From NCBI GenBank assembly GCA_050013795.1, contig JBEKEO010000084.1, forward strand, positions 1 to 11,351: a DNA stretch of 11,351 nt, given 5' to 3'. Position 1 is the stretch's first letter. Each line of letters opens with the position of its first letter. Made by a program: the position numbers and the translations under genes. The notes under the pieces are model-generated. The model made no database searches, was not told the DNA's origin, and saw only the letters and a program-made list of their open reading frames with translations. Positions 1-6,097 of this stretch are shown in pieces. This DNA comes from CAWHOW01 sp050013795. GTDB lineage: Bacteria > Bacteroidota > Bacteroidia > Bacteroidales > CG2-30-32-10.

Positions 1-179
1 ATAGCTTTACTTCTATGATCAATGATAAAGTTCGCGTTTATAAAGGTGGTTCATGGAAGGACAGAGCTTATTATCTTGTTGCAGGAACAAGAAGATTTCT
101 TGATGAAGCTTTATCTACTGATTATATTGGGTTCAGATGCGCAATGACGCGTGTTGGAAGCCCTATTAGCGGACAATAA
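1..179 (+). CDS. gldJ: GldJ-like gliding/T9SS lipoprotein, C-terminal end (partial)
   Basis: Only the last 58 residues are present, read in the frame beginning at base 3 and ending with TAA at 177-179. They contain VYKGGSWKDRAYY, TRRFLDE and, near the end, the GFRCAM motif that closes the formylglycine-generating-enzyme/sulfatase-modifying fold. GldJ and GldK are lipoproteins of the gliding and type IX secretion machinery that carry this fold. The fragment alone does not cleanly separate GldJ from GldK. The murF gene directly downstream favours GldJ, because I recall the same order in Flavobacterium johnsoniae (memory, not checked). The N-terminus with its lipoprotein signal lies outside the window. 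No sign of truncation or frameshift is visible in the part present. Confidence 0.8.
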   Translation, partial: SFTSMINDKVRVYKGGSWKDRAYYLVAGTRRFLDEALSTDYIGFRCAMTRVGSPISGQ

Positions 180-198
180 AAATAATTTAATTATTTTC

Positions 199-232
199 AA
201 AACCCCATTTGCATTCTTGTAGGTGGGGTTTT
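199..232 (+). terminator. Hairpin terminator between gldJ and murF
   Basis: A perfect 9-bp inverted repeat pairs AAAACCCCA (199-207) with TGGGGTTTT (224-232). Two G-U pairs and one A-U pair can extend it inwards, leaving a loop of about 10 nt. The right arm ends in TTTT and the left arm starts with AAAA, so it could act on both strands. It begins 20 nt after the gldJ stop and ends only 8 nt before the murF ATG. This leaves almost no room for a separate murF promoter after it. Confidence 0.75.
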
Positions 233-240
233 AATTTATA

Positions 241-1533
241 ATGATGGAAAATCTTTATGACATATATATAAGGTGTCAAACTATTTGTACCGATACCAGA
301 AACATTATTCCGGGTTCAATATTTTTTGCATTAAAAGGAGATAACTTCAATGCAAATCTTTTTGCGAATGAAGCATTGGAAAAAGGTTGTGCTTATGCTG
401 TAATTGACGAGCCTCAATATAAATTAAACGATAAATGCATACTTGTTGACAATGTTCTCGAATCATTGCAGCAGTTGGCAGCTTTACACAGAAGTCGTTT
501 AAAAATTCCGGTAATCGGCATAACTGGAACAAACGGGAAAACAACATCAAAAGAATTGATTCATGCCGTTCTTTCCAAGAAGTTTAAGGTATTATCCACT
601 AAAGGAAATTTCAATAATCATATTGGCGTTCCGCTTACTGTTCTTTCCATTCATGATGATACCGAAATTGCAGTGATTGAAATGGGCGCCAGTCACATGG
701 GCGAAATTACTGATTTGTGTAAGATATCGAAACCTGATTTTGGTATTATTACAAACATTGGAAAGGCACACCTTGAAGGCTTTGGCAGTATTGAAGGTAT
801 CGTGAAAACCAAAAGAAGTTTGTACGATTCCGTAATAAGTTCAAAAGGAAAATTATTTGTTTGTTCTGACAACAGCTTGCTAATTGATATTTCGAAAGGA
901 GCAAATAGAATCACTTATGGCGTTTCGCCTCATTCGGATTGTCGTGGTGAAATAACAGGAAGCAACCCGCTACTCTTATTAAAATGGTATTGCAAAAATC
1001 CTACAAGCAACATTGAAATCAAAACAAATCTTGTTGGATATTTCAATTTTGAAAATGTAATGGCTGCTGTTTGCATTGGCGAACACTTCGGTGTGAACGC
1101 TAATGATATTAAGGATGCCATCGAAAGCTATGTCCCTGCAAATAACAGGTCGCAAGTGATAAACACAGCTAAAAACACCATACTCATGGATGCATACAAT
1201 GCCAACCCAACCAGCATGAATGCTTCCATTGAGAATTTTATTCAAATCAAAGGCGAAAACAAATTAGCCATTATCGGTGATATGCTTGAGCTGGGCAAAG
1301 ATGCCGCTGAAGAACACAAAAAGATTGTTGAATTGCTTCTGGATTCCGGAATAAATAAAGTTGTTCTTATCGGGAAGAACTTTTATTCGCTGAAACCCAT
1401 GTTCAATTACCCTGTTTTTGCTGATGTTTCGGAAGCTTCGGAATGGTTCGGGAAAAACAATATTGAAAAGCATACTATTCTAATTAAAGGTTCAAGAGGT
1501 ATTAAGCTTGAGAAACTTCTTGAATTATTGTAA
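241..1533 (+). CDS. murF: UDP-MurNAc-tripeptide--D-Ala-D-Ala ligase (MurF)
   Basis: MurF joins D-Ala-D-Ala to UDP-MurNAc-tripeptide using ATP, the last cytoplasmic step of peptidoglycan precursor synthesis. The 430 residues show the three Mur-ligase domains. The N-terminal substrate domain has CTDTR followed by IIPGSIFFALKG (about 16-33). The central ATPase has the P-loop GTNGKTT at 96-102, NFNNHIGVP at 123-131, EMGASHMGEI at 147-156 and TNIGKAHLEGFGS at 171-183. Lysines at 189 and 191 lie where the family has its carbamylated lysine. The C-terminal domain (about 305-430) has GDMLELG and ends with the KGSRG motif. Length is normal for the family. The ORF opens with two ATG codons (241 and 244); either could be used, and there is no Shine-Dalgarno sequence. 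anmK follows after 12 nt, suggesting cotranscription. A terminator hairpin sits just upstream. Confidence 0.95.
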   Translation: MMENLYDIYIRCQTICTDTRNIIPGSIFFALKGDNFNANLFANEALEKGCAYAVIDEPQYKLNDKCILVDNVLESLQQLAALHRSRLKIPVIGITGTNGKTTSKELIHAVLSKKFKVLSTKGNFNNHIGVPLTVLSIHDDTEIAVIEMGASHMGEITDLCKISKPDFGIITNIGKAHLEGFGSIEGIVKTKRSLYDSVISSKGKLFVCSDNSLLIDISKGANRITYGVSPHSDCRGEITGSNPLLLLKWYCKNPTSNIEIKTNLVGYFNFENVMAAVCIGEHFGVNANDIKDAIESYVPANNRSQVINTAKNTILMDAYNANPTSMNASIENFIQIKGENKLAIIGDMLELGKDAAEEHKKIVELLLDSGINKVVLIGKNFYSLKPMFNYPVFADVSEASEWFGKNNIEKHTILIKGSRGIKLEKLLELL

Positions 1534-1545
1534 TCGCAAATCAAG

Positions 1546-2622
1546 ATGAATACTTATAAAGTCATAGGCCTGATGTCGGGCACTTCGCTCGATGGTGTTG
1601 ATATTGCTTACTGTATTTTCACGAAAAAGAACGGTGTTTGGAAATACAAAACAGAAATTGCCGAAACAATTGGTTATAATGAGGGGTGGGTAAAAGTGCT
1701 GACAATTTTATCTTACAAGTCAGCCATAAAATTATTATACATTCATAAGATGTATGGCCGTTATCTGGGAAGCCTAGTTACAGAGTTTATTAAGAAGCAT
1801 AAGCTTTCGCCCGATTTTATTGCATCGCACGGTCATACTATTTTTCATCAGCCTGACGAGAAAATAACTTTTCAGGCAGGTGATGGTGCTGAAATAGCTG
1901 CTAACAGCGGGTTAACAGTAGTATGTGATTTCCGCTCCACCGATGTTGCCCTTGGCGGACAAGGCGCTCCGCTGGTGCCTGTAGGCGATAAATATCTCTT
2001 CAACAATTATAATTACAGACTTAACCTTGGAGGAATTGCTAATATCTCTTTCGAAAAGAAAGGAAAAATATTCGCCTTCGATATTTGCCCTTCTAATATT
2101 CCACTTAACAGTATTGCGGCAAAGTTTAAAAAGACTTACGATGATAAGGGTAAGATTGCAGCTTCTGGAAAAGTAAACAGTATTTTGCTCGACAAATTGA
2201 ACAAGTTGGAATATTTTTCCCTAAGTGCTCCTAAATCGCTGGGAAAAGAATGGATTAATAATTCTTTCATGAAAATAGTTGATAAATCTGACATTCCCAA
2301 TAAAGATAAACTCCGCACTATTTGCGAACATATTGCCATGCAGATAAGCGCCGCCACCTCTTATGCTGCAGGAGAAACCATGCTTGTTACTGGCGGCGGC
2401 GCATACAATACTTTCCTTATGGAACGCATCAAAGCTTTGTGCCTTGCAAAAATTGTTATCCCAGACAACATGACCATTGAATTTAAAGAAGCCCTTATTT
2501 TCGCTTTTCTCGGCGTGTTGCGTATGCGTGGCGAAATTAATTGCCTAAGCTCTGTTACTGGCGCAAGAAAAGACAGCGTTGGCGGCACTGTTTATCTGGG
2601 ATGGAAACAGGAAGGAATTTGA
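1546..2622 (+). CDS. anmK: Anhydro-N-acetylmuramic acid kinase (AnmK)
   Basis: AnmK cleaves the 1,6-anhydro ring of anhydro-MurNAc from cell-wall turnover and phosphorylates it to MurNAc-6-phosphate, feeding wall recycling. The 358 residues fit the family length. Visible motifs, in order, are GLMSGTSLDGVD (8-19, ATP binding), SHGHTIFHQP (94-103), DFRSTDVALGGQGAPLVP (128-145), RLNLGGIANIS (158-168), FDICPSN (178-184), VTGGGAYN (281-288) and a C-terminal EALIFAFLG. The Asp of FDICPSN (179) aligns with the proposed catalytic base. The usual motif there is closer to DTGPGN, and I recall the altered version from Bacteroidota proteins. The gene lies 12 nt behind murF, which makes sense for wall synthesis and recycling together. 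It is the only gene in the window ending in TGA, and its frame stays open afterwards. Confidence 0.95.
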   Translation: MNTYKVIGLMSGTSLDGVDIAYCIFTKKNGVWKYKTEIAETIGYNEGWVKVLTILSYKSAIKLLYIHKMYGRYLGSLVTEFIKKHKLSPDFIASHGHTIFHQPDEKITFQAGDGAEIAANSGLTVVCDFRSTDVALGGQGAPLVPVGDKYLFNNYNYRLNLGGIANISFEKKGKIFAFDICPSNIPLNSIAAKFKKTYDDKGKIAASGKVNSILLDKLNKLEYFSLSAPKSLGKEWINNSFMKIVDKSDIPNKDKLRTICEHIAMQISAATSYAAGETMLVTGGGAYNTFLMERIKALCLAKIVIPDNMTIEFKEALIFAFLGVLRMRGEINCLSSVTGARKDSVGGTVYLGWKQEGI

Positions 2623-2653
2623 ATTTCTACAGGCTGTTTTTTCATTGATTTTG

Positions 2654-2800
2654 TTTTAAACGCACTTACAACTAGGTTTCGCTCATATGAGTTAGAGCCT
2701 AGTGCTCATGATTTTGGTGCTTGCGCAAGAGACTTAGGAGCTAGCGCAGGTGAGTTAAGAACTGTCTCTTATGAACTAAAGTATGTCTTATGTGAATTAT
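2654..2800 (+). repeat. Degenerate 21-bp tandem array (about 7 units) downstream of anmK
   Basis: Seven consecutive 21-nt units fit without gaps: 2654-2674, 2675-2695, 2696-2716, 2717-2737, 2738-2758, 2759-2779 and 2780-2800. The first unit is weak. Each unit ends around a core like TATGAGTTA or GGTGAGTTA. The best neighbouring pair (units 4 and 5) agree at about 15 of 21 positions, and other pairs at about 11-13. Because 21 is a multiple of three, one frame stays open and reads as a heptad series with YEL, HDF, RDL, GEL, YEL, CEL at the same place. The same frame continues from the anmK stop at 2622 to TAA at 2851-2853. No ATG, GTG or TTG occurs in that frame, so I do not call a gene. Most of the 300-bp gap between anmK and mscS is this array; the rest holds a promoter. 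Confidence 0.7.
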
Positions 2801-2888
2801 TATTAAGCAAATATCAGATAGGAATTGCGACATTACCTATACCTTATAATTAATCAGCGCTTCGCTCCTCCCCTTTTCCACAATAGTA

Positions 2889-2896
2889 TAAATTTG
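2889..2896 (+). promoter_or_regulatory. Bacteroidota -7 element of the mscS promoter
   Basis: TAAATTTG matches the Bacteroidota -7 consensus TAnnTTTG at every fixed position. It lies 26 nt before the mscS ATG, so transcription would begin near 2902 with a leader of about 20 nt. No good TTG/TTTG -33 element is found 19-20 nt upstream; the nearest is TTCG at 2861. Support rests on the -7 element and its position. Confidence 0.5.
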
Positions 2897-2922
2897 ATTA
2901 ATTTTGCCAAAAATTCATTTGT

Positions 2923-4023
2923 ATGAATAGTTTTAACGAAATACTTGACACTGTTTTTATCGGCAACACCATTGAACAATATTGCTGGTTTGCAGGCATC
3001 ATACTGCTTGGAATAATCTTCAAGCGATACATCTCGAAGTTAGCAAACAGGCTTCTTTACAGGCTTTTCAAAAAGTATTCCTCACATATACCGTTAAAGA
3101 AATTCTACGAATACCTACACAAGCCCACTTCGCTCTTTTTCATGCTGGTATTCATTTACATTGGTTTCATGCAACTGGAATATCCTGTCTCATGGAAACT
3201 GAACCTGCACCACGAACTCGTACTGGAGATATTTATCGAGAAAGCTTTCCTTATCCTTATCATTTCTTCCGTCATCTGGATATGCATCAGGATAATGGAT
3301 GTGGTGGGTTTCATCATTTCGCAAAAAGCTGAGAAAGCAGCCGATAAATCAAATACGCAGGTAATAACTTTCCTCACTGAAGTCTTAAAAGTAATTGTTA
3401 TTATCATTGGTATATTTTTGTTGCTTGGAACTGTTTTCAACCTCAACATAGGCTCGCTGATTGCCGGACTTGGCATTGGCGGACTTGCCGTTGCCCTTGC
3501 TGCTAAGGAAACCATCGAAAATTTGCTTGGTTCTTTCACTATTTTTCTCGATAAGCCTTTTGTCGTAGGCGATTTTGTTAAGACAGGCGATATTACCGGA
3601 ACAGTTGAAAAGATTGGCTTCCGCAGCACACGACTTCGCACGCCCGGACAAAGTTATATTACCGTTCCCAACAAAAAAATGGTAGATGCAGAGCTTGATA
3701 ACCTTTCCATGCGTAATAAACAAATGGAAAATTTTAATCTTTCGCTCAGTTACGCTACAGACGCCGAGCAGTTGAAAGCCATTATAAGCGATATCCGTTC
3801 AATCATTTCATCAAATACCCTCTGCACCGACGAACCCATAGTCAGCCTTTCATCATTTGCCAAAAGTGCCTTCGAAATTATGGTGCTTTATTACATAAAC
3901 ACTCCCGACTATAACCAGTTTGTAAAAACAAAAGAAGAGATCAACTTCCTTATCCTCGAAACGGTTAAATGCCATAAAGCGTCTTTCGTTTTTACAAATG
4001 CTGCCGTTTACATGGAAAAGTAA
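2923..4023 (+). CDS. MscS-family mechanosensitive ion channel
   Basis: This is an inner-membrane channel expected to open under membrane tension and release solutes on hypo-osmotic shock. In 366 residues I see hydrophobic segments near 21-37, 69-86, 106-132 and 152-172. A Gly/Ala-rich pore helix at about 176-195 carries GLGIGGLAVALAAKETIENL. The beta domain follows with FLDKPFVVGDFV (208-219), TGTVEKIGFRSTRLRT (225-240) and ITVPN (246-250), which together are the MscS signature. A C-terminal alpha/beta cytoplasmic domain runs to 366. With about five membrane segments it is larger than E. coli MscS (three segments, about 286 residues), like the YbdG/YnaI-type members. The ATG at 2923 is used; there is no Shine-Dalgarno sequence but a TAnnTTTG element lies upstream. 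It appears monocistronic. Which gating tension or ions apply cannot be read from the sequence. Confidence 0.93.
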   Translation: MNSFNEILDTVFIGNTIEQYCWFAGIILLGIIFKRYISKLANRLLYRLFKKYSSHIPLKKFYEYLHKPTSLFFMLVFIYIGFMQLEYPVSWKLNLHHELVLEIFIEKAFLILIISSVIWICIRIMDVVGFIISQKAEKAADKSNTQVITFLTEVLKVIVIIIGIFLLLGTVFNLNIGSLIAGLGIGGLAVALAAKETIENLLGSFTIFLDKPFVVGDFVKTGDITGTVEKIGFRSTRLRTPGQSYITVPNKKMVDAELDNLSMRNKQMENFNLSLSYATDAEQLKAIISDIRSIISSNTLCTDEPIVSLSSFAKSAFEIMVLYYINTPDYNQFVKTKEEINFLILETVKCHKASFVFTNAAVYMEK

Positions 4024-4143
4024 TTCTTTACGGGGGAAAAGAATTCAGATTACGTAATAATATCATTTTTTATTCGTTAGCATATTAACAGCAATGTGTT
4101 AACATCTTAGACTTCTGCTTTTAAATGCAGGATGTTTAATAAT

Positions 4144-4151
4144 TACTTTTG
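4144..4151 (+). promoter_or_regulatory. -7 element of the exbB-exbD-tonB-folC operon promoter
   Basis: TACTTTTG matches TAnnTTTG exactly and lies 19 nt before the exbB ATG. Transcription would start near 4157. The -33 region has only a T-run (TTTT at 4119-4122, about 21 nt upstream), so the promoter is half-supported. A 6-bp inverted repeat, TTAACA (4085-4090) and TGTTAA (4097-4102), sits about 45 nt upstream and could be an operator. It could equally be chance in AT-rich DNA. Confidence 0.5.
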
Positions 4152-4170
4152 AAAATAAAATCAAAAGAAT

Positions 4171-4893
4171 ATGTTAGGAATAATTTTGCAAATCACTCAG
4201 TCTGCAGGAGCTGTACAAGACGCCGCTTCAAAAGTTGCAGAACAAGCACAGCAAAGTCAAATCTCCACATCGTTGTGGGATATCATTTTCAATAAAGGCG
4301 GTTCATTGATGATTGCCCTGATGATCCCTATTTTCCTGTTATCGTTGCTTGCGGTATATTTCTTTTTTGAAAGGCTTATCGCCATCAGAAAAGCCAGCAA
4401 GCCTGATACAATGTTCTTTAATTCGATAAAAGAATTCATATACGACGCCAAGCTCGACACAGCTAAGGCTCTCTGCCGTTCAACCAACACCCCTGTTTCC
4501 CGCATGGTTGAGAAAGGACTTGAAAGAATTGGCAAACCGATAAACGAAATTGAAAAAACAATAGAGAATGTTGGTCGCTTTGAAGTTTCTAAGCTTGAAA
4601 AGAATTTAAAAATACTTGGTATCGTGGCAGGGATTGCACCGATGCTTGGGTTCATTGGTACTATCATGGGTGTAATAAAGATATTCTATGACATTTCGCT
4701 ATCAGAGAACATTGCCATAGGTGTTGTTGCGAGTGGTTTGTATGTAAAGATGATCACCAGTGCCGCTGGTTTAATAGTTGGTGTGCTTGCTTATGCAGGC
4801 TATCACTACCTGAACATATTGCTTGATAAGGTAATCTTCAGGCTAGAAGATAGCTCACTTGAATTTATGGACCTCTTACAAAAAGAAGCATAA
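4171..4893 (+). CDS. exbB: ExbB/TolQ/MotA-family proton-channel subunit
   Basis: ExbB-family proteins form an inner-membrane pentamer that, with ExbD, uses the proton gradient to energise TonB. The 240 residues have a Gln/Ala-rich N-terminus (about 10-32) and a first membrane helix near 46-66. A cytoplasmic domain (about 70-145) follows, then the MotA/ExbB core with helices near 147-170 (MLGFIGTIMGVIKIF at 158-172) and 184-214 (TSAAGLIVGVLAY). The helix-2 threonine (T164) is present. In helix 3 the glutamate equivalent to E. coli ExbB Glu176 appears replaced by a hydrophobic residue, by my hand alignment on TSAAGL. It is first in a tight operon, with exbD starting 1 nt after its stop. A TolQ-like role in envelope integrity is possible; the tonB-like third gene favours ExbB. 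Confidence 0.88.
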   Translation: MLGIILQITQSAGAVQDAASKVAEQAQQSQISTSLWDIIFNKGGSLMIALMIPIFLLSLLAVYFFFERLIAIRKASKPDTMFFNSIKEFIYDAKLDTAKALCRSTNTPVSRMVEKGLERIGKPINEIEKTIENVGRFEVSKLEKNLKILGIVAGIAPMLGFIGTIMGVIKIFYDISLSENIAIGVVASGLYVKMITSAAGLIVGVLAYAGYHYLNILLDKVIFRLEDSSLEFMDLLQKEA

Positions 4894-4894
4894 T

Positions 4895-5299
4895 ATGAAC
4901 CTTAGGAGAACACCGCGATATACGGCTGAAGTCTACACTGGTTCGCTGAACGACATCATGTTCTTCCTGTTGTTGTTCTTTCTGATAATTTCTACGCTTG
5001 CCAACCCTTCAGTCATAAAACTGCTGTTGCCAAAGAGCAACGCATCGCAGGCTGTAACAAAGCCACAAATATCATTATCAGTCACTGCAGATAAAACATA
5101 CTACATTAATAATACGGCAGTAAAGATTGATCAACTGGAAAGCGAGTTGAAGAAAGCTACTCAGAACCTCAGCGAACCGCTTATTATCTTGCGTTTTGAT
5201 AACAAGCTTACGGTTCAGGATTTAGTAGATGTATTGCAAATCGGGAGTAACCTAAAGATAAAGATGGTGCTGGGAACACAAACTATTAATTCGCATTAA
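4895..5299 (+). CDS. exbD: ExbD/TolR-family proton-channel subunit
   Basis: ExbD pairs with ExbB; the protonatable Asp in its single membrane helix is central to energy coupling. The protein has 134 residues from the ATG at 4895. A short basic N-terminus (NLRRTPRYT) precedes SLNDIMFFLLLFFLIIS (17-33), in which Asp20 is the conserved helix aspartate. A periplasmic domain follows, with a pattern like the TolR/ExbD fold (ISLSVTADKTYYINN, then the C-terminal VQDLVDVLQIG). An in-frame ATG at 4859 would add 12 residues, but it overlaps exbB by 35 nt and the extra residues do not resemble the family, so I prefer 4895. The start is 1 nt after the exbB stop, and the stop overlaps the tonB ATG (TAATG), which suggests translational coupling. 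Confidence 0.9.
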   Translation: MNLRRTPRYTAEVYTGSLNDIMFFLLLFFLIISTLANPSVIKLLLPKSNASQAVTKPQISLSVTADKTYYINNTAVKIDQLESELKKATQNLSEPLIILRFDNKLTVQDLVDVLQIGSNLKIKMVLGTQTINSH

Positions 5300-6096
5300 T
5301 GGAAGAAAAAGTTGCCGAATCGAACAGGGGGCTTGCCATCGGATTAACCGTTGGCTATCACGTACTGTTGATTCTTTTCTTATTGTTCTTCATCCTTCAC
5401 ACTCCTATCCCACCCTATCCTGATCTTGGCGGCGGCTCGGGACTAGAAGTTAACTTTGGAAATTCCGAACATGGGTTAGGAGATAATAAATCAGAACAGC
5501 TTATTCCTGTTGACTTAAAGGATATTTCAGCATCAAAGAATGAAAATTACCTCACACATGATCAGGGAGAAATTACCGATATTAAATCTTCCGACAATAA
5601 AACTGATAATAAAAATGCAATTAAAATAAATGATCCGGTTGTTGATAACAGCAAATTATATCACAAACACAATAGTAATAATCAGGGGATTGCAGGCGGA
5701 CAAGGAAATCAGGGAAAAGAAAACGGAGATGTAAATTCAAGCAATTACACCGGAAATGGTGGCAGCGGTGGTGGAACAGGTAGTGGTAATGGGACAGGAA
5801 TAGGTAATGGTGAAGGACCCGGCACATCATATAATCTTTCGGGAAGAAAAGTGAAAGCGCTTGCAAAACCTGCTTACAACTCAGATGAGCAAGGAAAAAT
5901 AGTGGTAACTATTACCGTTGATCAAAATGGGACAGTAACCAAAGCGGTGGCAGGTGCAAGAGGTACAACTATATCAAATCAGGACATGTGGAAGCAGGCT
6001 GAAAAAGCAGCTCTTAAATCCAAGTTCACTGCTAAATCAAATGCGGCAATAGAACAGACGGGAACCATCACATACATTTACCTGAAGCTGAATTAA
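5299..6096 (+). CDS. TonB/TolA-like energy transducer with Gly/Asn-rich linker
   Basis: The predicted role is to span the periplasm and pass ExbBD-derived energy to the outer membrane. The 265 residues have a cytoplasmic start and one membrane helix at about 13-33 (GYHVLLILFLLFFILH). A low-complexity Asn/Ser/Asp/Lys region runs from about 60 to 150, a glycine run follows at 152-175, and a TonB-like C-terminal domain covers about 182-265. That domain contains GKIVVTITVDQNGTVTKA and AALKSKFTA, the beta-strand and helix pattern of TonB C-terminal families. Unlike classic TonB, the linker is Gly/Asn-rich rather than Pro/Lys-rich, and there is no clear PxYP motif; the nearest is KPAYN at 190-194. 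TolA-like envelope function is therefore an open alternative. The gene overlaps exbD by 1 nt and precedes folC by 1 nt. Confidence 0.82.
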   Translation: MEEKVAESNRGLAIGLTVGYHVLLILFLLFFILHTPIPPYPDLGGGSGLEVNFGNSEHGLGDNKSEQLIPVDLKDISASKNENYLTHDQGEITDIKSSDNKTDNKNAIKINDPVVDNSKLYHKHNSNNQGIAGGQGNQGKENGDVNSSNYTGNGGSGGGTGSGNGTGIGNGEGPGTSYNLSGRKVKALAKPAYNSDEQGKIVVTITVDQNGTVTKAVAGARGTTISNQDMWKQAEKAALKSKFTAKSNAAIEQTGTITYIYLKLN

Positions 6097-6097
6097 G

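Noticed and set aside
2855..2866. AGCG-CTT-CGCT hairpin as a terminator for anmK
   Set aside because: The stem is only 4 bp and the following sequence is C-rich with no proper T-run.
2982..3332. 116-codon plus-strand frame inside mscS
   Set aside because: It lies wholly within the well-supported MscS gene in another frame and has no recognisable features.
3156..3641. 161-codon minus-strand open frame
   Set aside because: It is a shadow of the MscS gene, whose conserved pore and beta-domain motifs are on the plus strand; no family features are seen in the shadow product.
4048..4104. Palindromes ATTACGTAAT and TGTTAACA before exbB as regulator sites
   Set aside because: They are short and AT-rich; no known regulator site can be matched, so they are mentioned only with the promoter.
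4859..4894. 12-residue extension of exbD from an ATG at 4859
   Set aside because: It lies inside exbB in another frame; the ATG at 4895, 1 nt after the exbB stop, gives a normal ExbD N-terminus.
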